A DNA stretch of 64,000 bases from Shinella zoogloeoides (GCF_020883495.1 NZ_CP086610.1:911501-975500), one strand, 5' to 3'. Shown: positions 53,958 through 63,953, counted from the first letter of the stretch. Notes: generated from the letters alone by a model not told the origin. Numbers and translations are program-made.

Positions 53958-54896
53958 ATGAGAGTACAGGCGATTTTCAACAGGGACGGGGGGACGTTCC
54001 GCACCACCGACATGGAGGCCTATGCGCGTCACGCGGAAAAGGTCTTCGCCGAGGCGGGGCATCACCTCGACTGCGATATCGTCGAGGGAACCGATATCGA
54101 GATGTCGTTGCGCCGCTGCGCGGATCGCACGGATCTCGACGCGATGCTGGCGGGCGGCGGCGACGGCACCGTTTCCGCGGCGGCCGGCCTTGCCTGGCAG
54201 AGCAAGATGCCGCTCGGCATCGTCCCCGCCGGCACGATGAACCTTTTCGCGCGCTCGCTGAAAATCCCGCTCGACATCTGGCAGGCTATCGACGCCCTTG
54301 CCGATGGCGATATCGCGGCTGCCGATATCGGCACGGCGGACGACCGCGCCTTCGTGCATCAGTTCTCCGCCGGTCTTCATGCCCGCATGGTGCGCCTGCG
54401 CAACGCCATGACCTACCGCTCGCGCCTCGGCAAGATCGCCGCTAATACCCGCGCCGCTCTCGGCGTCATCCTCGATCCGCCGGAATTCGAGGTGGAGTTC
54501 AATGTCGACGGCGTGGAGGAGCACCGGACGGTCTCGGCCATCAACGTTTCCAACAACCGCTTCGGCGAGAACGGCCTGCTCTATGCCGAGGACCTGACGG
54601 GCGGCCATCTCGGCTTCTACACGACCAACCCCCTGAAGCCTGCGGGCGTTGCAAAGCTCGCCTTCGATATCCTGCGCGGCAAGCTGCGCGAGAATGCCGA
54701 CGTCACGGAAATGACCGGCACGGAGGTGGAACTGCATTTCCCGAAGGTCGACCGCGCCATCAATTGCGTCATCGACGGTGAATTGCTGCCGATGGACCGC
54801 GACGTCTCGATCCGGCTGCATCCCGGTGAGCTGAAGGTGATGGTGCCGAAAGTGCAGGCGGAGAGCATGGCGACAACGGAGCCGGCGGCCGCTTGA
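53958..54896 (+). CDS. Diacylglycerol kinase-family lipid kinase
   Basis: The 312-residue protein has the DAGK catalytic domain: QAIFNRDGGTF at the N-terminus, the GGGDGTVSAAAGLAW loop near residues 66-80 (ATP site) and LGIVPAGTMNLFARSLKIPL (substrate/active site). The C-terminal domain has ALGVILDPPEFEVEF and the conserved CVIDGELLP. It phosphorylates a lipid, possibly diacylglycerol or a sphingoid-type lipid. GGAG lies 7 bases before the ATG at 53958; an ATG at 53952 is closer and less likely. Confidence 0.87.
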   Translation: MRVQAIFNRDGGTFRTTDMEAYARHAEKVFAEAGHHLDCDIVEGTDIEMSLRRCADRTDLDAMLAGGGDGTVSAAAGLAWQSKMPLGIVPAGTMNLFARSLKIPLDIWQAIDALADGDIAAADIGTADDRAFVHQFSAGLHARMVRLRNAMTYRSRLGKIAANTRAALGVILDPPEFEVEFNVDGVEEHRTVSAINVSNNRFGENGLLYAEDLTGGHLGFYTTNPLKPAGVAKLAFDILRGKLRENADVTEMTGTEVELHFPKVDRAINCVIDGELLPMDRDVSIRLHPGELKVMVPKVQAESMATTEPAAA

Positions 54897-54913
54897 TGGG
54901 TTGCGGGCGAGGG

Positions 54914-55070
54914 CCCCCCCTCTGCCCTGCCGGGCATCTCCCCCTCAAGGGGGGAGATCGGCAGGAGGTAAGAACCTAGCTCAATCAGCAGCGACGGCGA
55001 GGAAGCGAAACATCGCTCCATCCAATCTCCCCCCTTGAGGGGGGAGATGCCCGGCAGGGCAGAGGGGGGG
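54914..55070. repeat. Long inverted repeat, second palindromic element family
   Basis: Arms 54914-54945 and 55039-55069 (CCTCTGCCCTGCCGGGCATC and the complement) are nearly perfect over about 30 bases. Each contains a smaller hairpin (TCCCCCTCAAGGGGGGA). The spacer of about 90 bases has no gene. It differs in sequence from the RIME-like elements of the GTA cluster and sits between the convergent lipid kinase and glutamine synthetase-like genes. Confidence 0.88.
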
Positions 55071-55086
55071 TACTCCTCGGCGCCCC

Positions 55087-56457
55087 TCAAATCCGCGGCA
55101 GATAGGTCTGGTAGTCGAAATCCGAGACCGTGCGCAGGTAGATGATCGCCTCCTTGCGCTTCGTATCGCCGTAGAGCTTCTGGTATTCCGCGCCGAAGGC
55201 GTCCTTGATGAAGGGCGAGGCGGAGAATTCTTCGACGGCCGTCAGGAAGTCGTGCGTCAGACGCTTGGCGTCCGGCACGTCCTTGCCCGGCTCCGTTACC
55301 GGACCTGGATCGAGTTCGTTGTCGAGACCGAGCAGAATGCCGCCGAGGATCGCCGTCAGCAGCAGGTAGGGGTTCACGTCCGCACCCGCGACGCGGTGTT
55401 CGACGCGCGCCGCCGGGCCGTCCTTGTCCGGGATGCGGATGGCGGTGCCGCGATGGCCGAAGCCCCAGGTAAGGTCCACCGGCGCGAAGGAGCCCGGCTG
55501 GAAGCGGCGGTAGGAATTGGCGAAGGGCGCGAAGACGAGCTGCGCGTCGCGCATCGTCTGCAGCATGCCGGCGCAGATCGACTTCAGCTTCGCCGGCTCG
55601 CCGCCCCTGGCGTCGAGAATGTTCTTGCCGTCCTTGTCGATGACGCTGCAATGGACATGCAGGCCCGAACCCGCCTGATCCGCATAGGGTTTCGCCATGC
55701 AGGTGGATTTCAGGCCGAAGCGGCGCGCGGCCTGTTCGGCGATGCGCTTGAGGTAGATGCAGTCGTCGGCGGCGGCGAGCGCATCGGGACGGTGCAGCAG
55801 GTTGATCTCGAACTGGCCGGGACCGAATTCGGCGGTCGTCGCGTCCGCCGGCAGGTCCATGGCCTTCGCCCAGGCGCGCACGGTCTGGAGATAGTCGTCC
55901 AGCGCATCCGTCGCGCGCATGTCGTAGAGTTGGAAGCCGTTCGGCTCGTCGCGGTACATGAGGGCCGCCGGCGGGCGGGGCTTGCCCGTCTCGCGCCAGT
56001 CGTCCTCGACCACGTAGAATTCGAGTTCCGTCGCCACGACCGGCGTCAAACCCCTGTCCTCGAAGCGCTTCAGCATGCGGGCGAGAATGGCGCGCGGATC
56101 CATGAAGGAGGCGGTGCCGTCGAATTCGTGCATGGTGGCGAGCACCTGGCGCGAGCCTTCCGGCGCCCAGGGCATGGCGGTCAGCGAGCGGCGGTCGGGA
56201 ATGCACACGCCGTCCGGATCGCCGACGGAAAGGGAAAGGCCGGTGATGTCGTCATTGTCGTCGCCCCAGATGTCGAGCGACTGGGTGGAGGAGGGCAGGC
56301 GCACCGAACCGTCCCAGATCTTCTTCTCGCCTTCCGGCGGCACCTGCTTGCCGCGTAGGTCGCCGTTCATGCCGACGAGGAGGATTTCGATACGGGCCGG
56401 GGCATTGCTGGGGGCATTGGCGGACGGTGAACCGGCTGCCTTCTTGTCGTTTGTCAT
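55087..56457 (-). CDS. Glutamine synthetase family protein, gamma-glutamylputrescine synthetase-like
   Basis: The 456-residue protein has the GS fold: ATELEFYVVED (metal Glu), GPGQFEINLLH, GSGLHVHCSV (catalytic loop), PFANSYRRFQPGSFAPV and RVEHRVAGADVNPYLLL. It lacks the adenylylation Tyr region of GlnA and groups with PuuA-like enzymes that join glutamate to putrescine or another amine. The divergent aminotransferase gene supports a polyamine role. The ATG at 56457 was chosen over 56637. Confidence 0.87.
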   Translation of the reverse strand: MTNDKKAAGSPSANAPSNAPARIEILLVGMNGDLRGKQVPPEGEKKIWDGSVRLPSSTQSLDIWGDDNDDITGLSLSVGDPDGVCIPDRRSLTAMPWAPEGSRQVLATMHEFDGTASFMDPRAILARMLKRFEDRGLTPVVATELEFYVVEDDWRETGKPRPPAALMYRDEPNGFQLYDMRATDALDDYLQTVRAWAKAMDLPADATTAEFGPGQFEINLLHRPDALAAADDCIYLKRIAEQAARRFGLKSTCMAKPYADQAGSGLHVHCSVIDKDGKNILDARGGEPAKLKSICAGMLQTMRDAQLVFAPFANSYRRFQPGSFAPVDLTWGFGHRGTAIRIPDKDGPAARVEHRVAGADVNPYLLLTAILGGILLGLDNELDPGPVTEPGKDVPDAKRLTHDFLTAVEEFSASPFIKDAFGAEYQKLYGDTKRKEAIIYLRTVSDFDYQTYLPRI

Positions 56458-56606
56458 GGTGCCTGCTTTTGGTTTGGCGGGAAGCAAGGACAGGAAATTT
56501 TGCGTGCGCTCGATCTCTTGCCAAATGCCTGTTGTATGGGCATTTTCGTAACCCATTCTGTCCCGGCGTTCAATAAGGCGGGACCTACCCCCAAGGATGT
56601 AGTCAA

Positions 56607-57980
56607 ATGTCGAAGACCAGCGCAGCAGCCGTTTCAAACCTCGGTGCCCTCGATGCCGCCCACCATCTTCATCCCTTCTCGGACATGAAGAAGCTGAACG
56701 CGGCCGGCACGCGCATCATCGAGCGCGGCGAAGGCTCCTACATCTTCGACAACCACGGCAAGCGCTATCTCGACGGCTTCGCGGGCCTGTGGTGCGTCAA
56801 TATCGGCTACGGCCGCAAGGAAATCGCCGACGCCGTCGTCCGCCAGATGAACGAGCTGCCCTACTACAACACCTTCTTCGGCACCACGACGCCGCCGGCC
56901 GTGCTGCTCGCCCAGAAGATCACCTCCCATGCCGGCCCGAACATCAACCGCGTCTTCTTCACCGGCTCCGGCTCGGAGGCCAACGACACCTGGTTCCGCA
57001 TGGCCCGCGTCTACTGGGGCGCCATGGGCAAGCCGACCAAGAAGGCGATCATCGCCCGCAAGAACGGCTATCACGGTTCCACCGTCGCCGGCGCTTCGCT
57101 CGGCGGCATGAAGTGGATGCACGAACAGGGCGACCTGCCGATCGCCGGCATCCACCACATCGACCAGCCCTTCTGGTACGGCGAGGGCGGCGACCTCACC
57201 TCCGACGAATTCGGCCTGAAGATGGCCCGCCAGCTCGAAGAGAAGATCGACGAACTCGGCGAGGACAATGTCGCGGCCTTCGTCGCCGAGCCGATCCAGG
57301 GCGCGGGCGGCGTCATCGTGCCGCCGGCCACCTACTGGCCGGAAATCGCCCGCATCTGCAAGGCGCGCAACATCCTGCTCGTCGCCGACGAAGTGATCTG
57401 CGGCTTCGGCCGCACCGGCCACTGGTTCGGCCATCAGCATTTCGGCGTGGAGCCTGACCTCGCCCCCATCGCCAAGGGCCTCTCCTCGGGCTATCTGCCG
57501 ATCGGCGGCGTCATGGTTTCCGACCGCGTCGGCAATGTGCTGGTCGAGGAAGTGGGCGATTTCAACCACGGCTTCACCTATTCCGGCCACCCGGTCTGCG
57601 CCGCCGCCGCGCTGGAGAACCTGCGCATCATCGAGGATGAAAAGCTCGTCGAGCGCGTCCACGACGATATCGGCCCCTACCTTGCCGCCGGCCTCAAGTC
57701 GCTGGAAGACCTGCCGATCGTCGGCCAGGTCCAGCAGGTCGGCCTGATGGCCGCCGTGCAGCTCGCCGAGGACAAGGCGACCCGCAAGCGCTTCGAGGAC
57801 AAGGAAAAGGCCGGCGTCACCGTGCGCAACCATTGCCTCGAAAATGGCCTCGTCCTGCGCGCCACCGGCGACCGCATGCTCTTCTCCCCGCCGCTCGTCA
57901 TCACCCATGCCGAGGTCGACCAGATGATCGACATCACGCGCAAGGGACTGGAACATGCGTGGAAGGTCATGACGGCCTGA
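56607..57980 (+). CDS. Class III aminotransferase, putrescine/amine-pyruvate type (SpuC-like)
   Basis: The 457-residue PLP enzyme transfers the amino group of putrescine or a similar amine to pyruvate. Signatures are GLWCVNIGYGRKEIADAV, FTGSGSEANDTWFRMARVYW, VAEPIQGAGGVIVPP, LLVADEVICGFGRTG and the PLP lysine in LAPIAKGLSSGYLPIGGVM (near residue 288). It is divergent from the glutamine synthetase-like gene across 149 bases. Together they suit putrescine breakdown, although two alternative routes (glutamylated and direct) are represented. Confidence 0.9.
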   Translation: MSKTSAAAVSNLGALDAAHHLHPFSDMKKLNAAGTRIIERGEGSYIFDNHGKRYLDGFAGLWCVNIGYGRKEIADAVVRQMNELPYYNTFFGTTTPPAVLLAQKITSHAGPNINRVFFTGSGSEANDTWFRMARVYWGAMGKPTKKAIIARKNGYHGSTVAGASLGGMKWMHEQGDLPIAGIHHIDQPFWYGEGGDLTSDEFGLKMARQLEEKIDELGEDNVAAFVAEPIQGAGGVIVPPATYWPEIARICKARNILLVADEVICGFGRTGHWFGHQHFGVEPDLAPIAKGLSSGYLPIGGVMVSDRVGNVLVEEVGDFNHGFTYSGHPVCAAAALENLRIIEDEKLVERVHDDIGPYLAAGLKSLEDLPIVGQVQQVGLMAAVQLAEDKATRKRFEDKEKAGVTVRNHCLENGLVLRATGDRMLFSPPLVITHAEVDQMIDITRKGLEHAWKVMTA

Positions 57981-57987
57981 GCGAAAA

Positions 57988-58016
57988 CAAAAAGGGGCGG
58001 AATTTCCGCCCCTTTT
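57988..58016. terminator. Bidirectional intrinsic terminator
   Basis: AAAGGGGCGGAA pairs with TTCCGCCCCTTT, with A and T runs on both sides, between the convergent aminotransferase and AMP nucleosidase genes. Confidence 0.88.
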
Positions 58017-58031
58017 CCGATCTTCCGCCGT

Positions 58032-59534
58032 CTATTGGAACGCCGTCTCGAAGAAGCTCCTCAGCTTGCGTGAGTGCAGCTTCTCCGGCGGCATGCCGGC
58101 GAGTTTTTCCAGGGCGCGGATGCCGATGCGCAGATGCTGGTTGACCTGCGTGCGGTAGAAGGCTGTCGCCATGCCGGGCAGCTTCAGTTCGCCATGCAGC
58201 GGCTTGTCGGAAACGCATAGCAGCGTGCCGTAGGGCACGCGGAAGCGGAAGCCGTTGGCGGCGATGGTGGCCGATTCCATGTCGAGCGCGATGGCGCGGG
58301 ACTGGGAGAGACGCTTCACCGGCCCGCGCTGGTCGCGCAGTTCCCAGTTGCGATTGTCGATGGTCGCCACGGTGCCGGTGCGCATGATGCGCTTGAGGTC
58401 GTAGCCCTCAAGGCCGGTCACCTCCTCGACGGCGCTTTCCAGCGCCACCTGCACCTCGGCAAGCGCCGGGATCGGCACCCAGACCGGCAGGTCGTCGTCG
58501 AGCACATGGTCCTCGCGCACATAGGCATGGGCGAGCACATAGTCGCCGAGTGTCTGGCTGTTGCGAAGGCCGGCGCAATGGCCGAGCATCAGCCAGGCAT
58601 GCGGGCGCAGCACGGCGATATGGTCGGTGATTGTCTTGGCGTTGGAGGGGCCGACGCCGATATTGACGAGCGTGATGCCGCCATGGCCCTTCTTCTTGAT
58701 ATGGTAGGCCGGCATCTGCGGCAGGCGGCCGGGCGTGATGTTCGGCTCGGGCCGGTCGGAGCCGGCGGGGGTGATGATGTTGCCCGGCTCGATGAAGGCC
58801 GTGTAGCCATTGCCGCCCTCGGCCATCTGCTGACGCGCCCATTCGCAGAATTCGTCGACATAGAACTGGTAGTTCGTGAAGAGCACGAAATTCTGGAAGT
58901 GGTTGGCGCTGGTCGCCGTGTAGTGGCTGAGGCGGGCCAGCGAATAGTCGATGCGCTGGGCGGTGAAGGGGGCGAGCGGAGAAGGCTCGCCGGGACCCGG
59001 CTCATAGGCGCCGTTGGCGATCTCGTCGTCGGTATTGGTCAGGTCCGGCGCGTCGAAGAGATCGCGCAGCGGCAGTTCGATGCTCTCGGCGACCTGCGCC
59101 TCCACATGGGCGCCTTCCCCGAAGGCGAAGTGCAGCGGGATCGGCGTCGTCGATTCCGAGACGAAGACGCGCACGCCATGATTGCGCATCAGGAGGCCGA
59201 GCTGTTCCTTGAGATAGTGGCGGAAGAGCTTGGGGCGGGTGATCGTGGTCGTGTAGATGCCGGGCGAGGCGACATAGCCGTAGGAAAGGCGCGAATCGAC
59301 ATGGCCGAAGCTGGTCGTCTCGATGCTGACCTGCGGGTAGCAGGCCCGGAACCGCTTGTCGGGCGTGCCGTTCTCGCCGAGCGCGGTGAAGGCGTCGGTC
59401 AGGAAGGTCGTGTTGCGGTCGTAGAGGTCCTGAAGGGCATCGACGGCGGCGACCGGATCGTCGAAGGATCGGGGCTCGTAGGGTTCCGGTGTGGCGAAGG
59501 AAAGCGGCTTGGGAGAGAAGATTCGTTTGCTCAT
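58032..59534 (-). CDS. amn: AMP nucleosidase
   Basis: The 500-residue enzyme cleaves AMP to adenine and ribose 5-phosphate. The N-terminal domain (about 1-180) contains SIETTSFGHVDSRLSYGYVA and PIPLHFAFGEG. The catalytic phosphorylase-like domain has FVLFTNYQFYVDEF, LVNIGVGPSNAKTITDHIAV, WLMLGHCAGLRNSQ and ALDMESATIAANGFRFRVPY with the conserved MES motif. Length matches Escherichia coli Amn closely (484 residues). A terminator is just downstream. Confidence 0.93.
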   Translation of the reverse strand: MSKRIFSPKPLSFATPEPYEPRSFDDPVAAVDALQDLYDRNTTFLTDAFTALGENGTPDKRFRACYPQVSIETTSFGHVDSRLSYGYVASPGIYTTTITRPKLFRHYLKEQLGLLMRNHGVRVFVSESTTPIPLHFAFGEGAHVEAQVAESIELPLRDLFDAPDLTNTDDEIANGAYEPGPGEPSPLAPFTAQRIDYSLARLSHYTATSANHFQNFVLFTNYQFYVDEFCEWARQQMAEGGNGYTAFIEPGNIITPAGSDRPEPNITPGRLPQMPAYHIKKKGHGGITLVNIGVGPSNAKTITDHIAVLRPHAWLMLGHCAGLRNSQTLGDYVLAHAYVREDHVLDDDLPVWVPIPALAEVQVALESAVEEVTGLEGYDLKRIMRTGTVATIDNRNWELRDQRGPVKRLSQSRAIALDMESATIAANGFRFRVPYGTLLCVSDKPLHGELKLPGMATAFYRTQVNQHLRIGIRALEKLAGMPPEKLHSRKLRSFFETAFQ

Positions 59535-59594
59535 GAATCACTATAGGTGTTGTTATTTGACAAGCAAACGACAAGTCGCGCGCGCCCGCAAGCC

Positions 59595-59915
59595 CTATCG
59601 CGGCGCCGCCAGGATGACGCCCGCGCCGGCCAGCGCAAGCATGGCGCCCGCCACGTCGAAGCGGTCGGGGCGCATGCCTTCGGCAAACCACAGCCAGAGC
59701 AGGGAAGCGGCGATATAGACCCCGCCATAGGCCGCATAGGCGCGACCGGCAAAGGCGCTGTCGGCCTGCGTCAGCAGCCAGCCGAAGAGGGCGAGCGAGG
59801 CCATGCCGGGAAGAAGCCAGAGAACGGATTTGTCGAGCCGCCACCACGCCCAGAAGGCGAAGCATCCGGCGATTTCGGCAAGGGCGGCTGCGGAAAAGAC
59901 AAGAAGGGATTTCAT
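59595..59915 (-). CDS. YnfA/UPF0060 family membrane protein
   Basis: The 106-residue protein has four hydrophobic helices. Family signatures are [37 protein letters not shown] and [20 protein letters not shown]. It resembles small multidrug-resistance-like proteins, but the substrate is unproven. It lies alone between amn and two very small membrane protein genes on the same strand. Confidence 0.9.
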   Translation of the reverse strand: MKSLLVFSAAALAEIAGCFAFWAWWRLDKSVLWLLPGMASLALFGWLLTQADSAFAGRAYAAYGGVYIAASLLWLWFAEGMRPDRFDVAGAMLALAGAGVILAAPR

Positions 59916-59984
59916 CCGGTGCTCCGGGCAATTGGCAAGGGGCCTGCCCGGTTTAGCACGGATAGCGCGGCGCGGTAGCCGGTA

Positions 59985-60161
59985 TCAGCTCATCGACTGG
60001 CGCTGGAGGGTGACGAAGAGCACGAGGCCGGCGCCTTTCTTCGTGATGCCGAGGCTGCCCGCATTGCTCCAGGCGAGCGCGCCGACCGGGCCGATCATCA
60101 TGGCCGAAAGGGCCAGGATGCGCAGGGCGGTGGCGGAGGTACGCAGCAGGGTGGCGGTCAT
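59985..60161 (-). CDS. 58-residue membrane protein of unknown function
   Basis: The product begins MTATLLRTSATALRILALSA and has one hydrophobic segment (about residues 13-33) followed by a basic tail with TKKGAGLVLFVTLQ. It might be exported or membrane-bound. I recognise no family. The ATG at 60161 was chosen; an upstream ATG at 60233 adds a proline-rich segment that overlaps the gene before it. Confidence 0.45.
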   Translation of the reverse strand: MTATLLRTSATALRILALSAMMIGPVGALAWSNAGSLGITKKGAGLVLFVTLQRQSMS

Positions 60162-60192
60162 CGTCGTGGCTCCGGGCGTCAGGGCGTCGGGA

Positions 60193-60357
60193 TCAGAGCG
60201 CGGCGCGGCACATGCCGGGCGCGGAGCAGGCAACGAGTTTGCCGGCGTCGTTATGCGTGTTGCGGCGGTAATCGGTCTCGACGGCGGCGGCCAGCATGAT
60301 GGCGAAGACGGCCATCAGCAGGGTGATGATCGTGAGGCGGCGTGCGAGGATGTCCAT
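60193..60357 (-). CDS. 54-residue membrane protein of unknown function
   Basis: The product begins MDILARRLTIITLLMAVFAI with a membrane or signal segment (residues 8-26), then YRRNTHNDAGKL and two cysteines (VACSAPGMCRAAL) that may form a disulfide in the periplasm. GAGGGA lies 8 bases before the ATG at 60357. It precedes the 58-residue gene by 31 bases, probably in one transcript. I recognise no family. Confidence 0.5.
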   Translation of the reverse strand: MDILARRLTIITLLMAVFAIMLAAAVETDYRRNTHNDAGKLVACSAPGMCRAAL

Positions 60358-60562
60358 GGTGTTGTCCCTCATCCATGTGTTTCGGTGTACCCGTTGTCGC
60401 ACTCCGGGACTGAACGATCCCTGAGAGGTCGGTTCATCTCCCGTTCAGGAAAGGTGTGATCCGGATTTCCGAGGGCGTGCGTTTTTAAAATTCAGGAAAA
60501 ACAGTGGCTTAAATTGGTTTAAAGACGCAGTTCCACTCCCGGCGGAAAACTGTGCCGGAATA
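60358..60562. other. Intergenic region with small-gene promoter
   Basis: About 200 bases between the small membrane protein gene and the terminator of the DUF2147 gene. An imperfect repeat (CTGAACGATCC...GTTCAGG, 60410-60450) is visible, nothing more specific. Confidence 0.4.
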
Positions 60563-60590
60563 AAAAAAGCCGGCGCGTCGCACCGGCTTC
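60563..60590 (-). terminator. Intrinsic terminator of the DUF2147 gene
   Basis: Read on the minus strand, GAAGCCGG and CCGGCTTT form the stem and TTTTTTT follows. It is 44 bases after the stop codon. Confidence 0.85.
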
Positions 60591-60633
60591 AAAATGATGC
60601 TTTTCCCGGAGATCGCGCCCCCGGATTTTCCGG

Positions 60634-60972
60634 TCAGAGCCGCGTCCAGGTCTGCGACTTGCAGAGCACGGCGAGCACGCAGCCCTTCATGCGCAGGGAA
60701 TTGCCGTTGACCGTGCCGGAGCCGCTATAGGTCTTGTCCGTTTCGGGATCGGTGATCGAACCGCTGTAGTCGGCGCCAGCGCCTTCCAGCTTGCCGATGC
60801 GCTTGCCGGCGTGTTTGCCCGTCTTCAGGGTAATGCAGAAGCTGCCGCCGCATTTCGCGATGACGGCGGTCGCGCCGCTCGCCGTCTTCCAGTTGCCCTC
60901 GATCGGCTCGGCGGCAAGGGCGACGCCCGGCACGGTCAGAAGGGCAGCGGCAATCCATGTCCTCAGTTTCAT
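60634..60972 (-). CDS. DUF2147 family exported protein
   Basis: The 112-residue protein has a signal peptide (cleavage after VALAAEP, residue 21) and the DUF2147 pattern: IEGNWKTASGATAVIAKC near residues 24-41, FCITLKTGKHAGKRIG and GSITDPETDKTYSGSGTVNG, ending LAVLCKSQTWTRL. Three or four cysteines could form disulfides. Function unknown; relatives are periplasmic. AGGAGG-type purines (GAGGAGGAAGAG) precede the ATG. Confidence 0.88.
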   Translation of the reverse strand: MKLRTWIAAALLTVPGVALAAEPIEGNWKTASGATAVIAKCGGSFCITLKTGKHAGKRIGKLEGAGADYSGSITDPETDKTYSGSGTVNGNSLRMKGCVLAVLCKSQTWTRL

Positions 60973-61416
60973 TCTCTTCCTCCTCCAGAATGAGAGCCGG
61001 AATATATCTTACGCACACGTAAAGGTAAATATGCCGGATGGCCGGTTTTCCGGCGAAAATTGAGACGCCGGAAAAACGCGCTCGTTTGCCGTGGTTAGCG
61101 AAAGGTTGAAATCGCCGGTTGAACAATCCGTAAATTTTTAAGCGAATGCGGCGGTTTCCAAGGGGTGCGATGTTTAACGAAAATCCAATTTTACCAAGCG
61201 TTTGGATTTTGTTCGTTTCAAATTAAGCATGCATTTTAAGCGCATTTTGAAAGGCCGGCGGCATAGTGGAGCCATAAGACGAGCACGGAAAACCGCGCCG
61301 CAAAACTCTGAAGGAAGACCAAGGCCGCAGAAGACGGCAGGCGCCTGAAGAGGCCCGAAAGGGCAGGTAAAACAGGACACTAAAGCAGTAAACCACGTCA
61401 GACAGGGACAATCGAA
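60973..61416. other. Large divergent intergenic region
   Basis: The 444 bases between the DUF2147 gene and the Sel1-like gene are AT-rich in the middle. A perfect 9-base inverted repeat, AAAATCCAA (61180-61188) and TTGGATTTT (61202-61210), could be an operator. The stretch 61261-61416 is purine-rich and may be a long 5' leader of the Sel1-like gene. No gene is called. Confidence 0.5.
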
Positions 61417-61686
61417 ATGGCACGCTTTGATTTTCAGAACACCGAAACGGCCGCCATGATGGGCGGCGAGAACCGCGCCGAAATCTTCTGCGACATGGGC
61501 CTGATGTATGCCACGGGCCGCGGCTGCGACGTGGATGTCGTCCAGGCGCACAAGTGGCTCAACATCGCCGCCATCAAAGGTTGTGAGCGCGCCGCAGAAC
61601 TGCGCGCCGACCTCGCCGCGACGATGACGAAGACCGACCTCGCTATGGCGCTGCGCGCCGCCCGCGAATGGATGACGGTTCATTGA
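61417..61686 (+). CDS. Sel1-repeat-like small protein
   Basis: The 89-residue protein contains one to two Sel1-like helix pairs (CDMGLMYATGRGCDVDVVQA then HKWLNIAAIKGCERAAELRA). Such repeats bind partner proteins; the partner is not known. There is no signal peptide, so it is cytoplasmic. It has a long leader upstream. GGGACAA lies before the ATG. A heptamer hairpin element starts 12 bases after the stop. Confidence 0.75.
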   Translation: MARFDFQNTETAAMMGGENRAEIFCDMGLMYATGRGCDVDVVQAHKWLNIAAIKGCERAAELRADLAATMTKTDLAMALRAAREWMTVH

Positions 61687-61697
61687 GGGGATGAGGA

Positions 61698-62878
<1,181 letters not shown>

Positions 62879-62990
62879 GGAAGCGCCTGGAAACGGGTGG
62901 AACGGGAGGGAAGCGCCCGCCGGGCGAAAAATGCCCGCGGAATCGATCTTCCGCGGGCACCCTATCCAATAAAGCGGGAAGGCGAAACGT

Positions 62991-63425
62991 TCAGGTGACG
63001 GCCGAGCCGAGCCGGCCTTTTTCCACGCCCACCATGTAACGCCGGTCGTCCTTCTTCTGGCCGCCGTTGACGCCGCCCGTGAAGTAGTCGGAGCGCACGA
63101 TGGTATGCAGCAGTTCCTCGTCGATTTCCTTGATGAACTGTACGCCGATGCGGCTGTCGTTGCGGTAGACCTCCGCGCAGCCGATGCGCGAGGCTACGCC
63201 GACGATGGAGAGGTAATAGTGAAGCGGCAGGCCGATGGTCGTGGTGACGAAGAAACTCGCGCCGCCCCGCGAAATGTCGATGAGCTTGCAGCTCCGCATC
63301 TTGGGTGCGGCAAGGTCGAAGCCTACCGTCATCAGCATGCCCTGCCGGTTGACGGCAAAGCGTTCCCATTTACGCTCGTAAAGTCCTGCGGCGGACCGCT
63401 GGTCGGTACCGATGCTCATTGCCAC
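62991..63425 (-). CDS. PilZ domain protein 1
   Basis: The 144-residue protein (142 if started at the second ATG, 63419) is a single PilZ domain. The c-di-GMP-binding RxxxR motif is RKWER and the DxSxxG motif is DISRGG, both intact. It should act as a receptor of c-di-GMP controlling motility or polysaccharide. It lies 111 bases downstream of a second PilZ gene on the same strand. Confidence 0.85.
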   Translation of the reverse strand: MAMSIGTDQRSAAGLYERKWERFAVNRQGMLMTVGFDLAAPKMRSCKLIDISRGGASFFVTTTIGLPLHYYLSIVGVASRIGCAEVYRNDSRIGVQFIKEIDEELLHTIVRSDYFTGGVNGGQKKDDRRYMVGVEKGRLGSAVT

Positions 63426-63536
63426 ACTCCCGCTTGGGACATCATGTCCGACAGATGGGCAGAGTGTCGCAGGCGAGTATTTTGTTTCGTTGAAGCAAAT
63501 TCCTAAAAGTTTAACGGGCCGGATTTTCTTGCGGCG

Positions 63537-63893
63537 TCAGGCATCCTGCGCGTCGGTCTGGCGGCCGAGCACCATGTTCAGGAAGTCCGTATCGAGGAAC
63601 ATGTTGAAGCGCACGACCATCTCTTCGCCGTCGCGCTTGAATTCCGTGCAGGGAATCTCGTCGCGCACGCCATGAATTTCCAGGTAGAAATTCTCCGGCA
63701 GCGTCAGCGTCTTGTTGATCGACAGCACCGCGCCCGCGCTCGAAATGCTGCGGATGAGGCAGGTGTAACGCTGCGCCGTGCTGAGGTGATGGCCGATCGG
63801 GGTGACGAAGCCGGGCTTGTCGATGCGATACTGAACGAAGCTGCGCTTGGGGTGGCGCAGGTGAAGCTGCTCGTGGACGGTTTCGAGGGGCAT
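63537..63893 (-). CDS. PilZ domain protein 2, with altered second motif
   Basis: The 118-residue protein has the RxxxR motif (RHPKR) and the PilZ beta-barrel pattern (YTCLIRSISSAGAVLSI, FYLEIHGVRDEIPCTEF). At the [D/N]xSxxG position it has SISSAG, so the acidic/amide residue is missing and c-di-GMP binding may be weak or lost. The ATG at 63893 follows GAGGG in the opposite strand; an upstream ATG at 63971 overlaps a terminator. It is probably co-transcribed with the other PilZ gene. Confidence 0.8.
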   Translation of the reverse strand: MPLETVHEQLHLRHPKRSFVQYRIDKPGFVTPIGHHLSTAQRYTCLIRSISSAGAVLSINKTLTLPENFYLEIHGVRDEIPCTEFKRDGEEMVVRFNMFLDTDFLNMVLGRQTDAQDA

Positions 63894-63953
63894 GGTTCCC
63901 TCCCGCTTCTGTTGCCGGGTTTCAACTGTATCGAAACGGGATGGATAAAACGT

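Noticed and set aside
61220..61245. CtrA binding site (TTAA-N7-TTAA) before the Sel1-like gene
   Set aside because: The two TTAA boxes near 61225 are 9 bases apart instead of 7.
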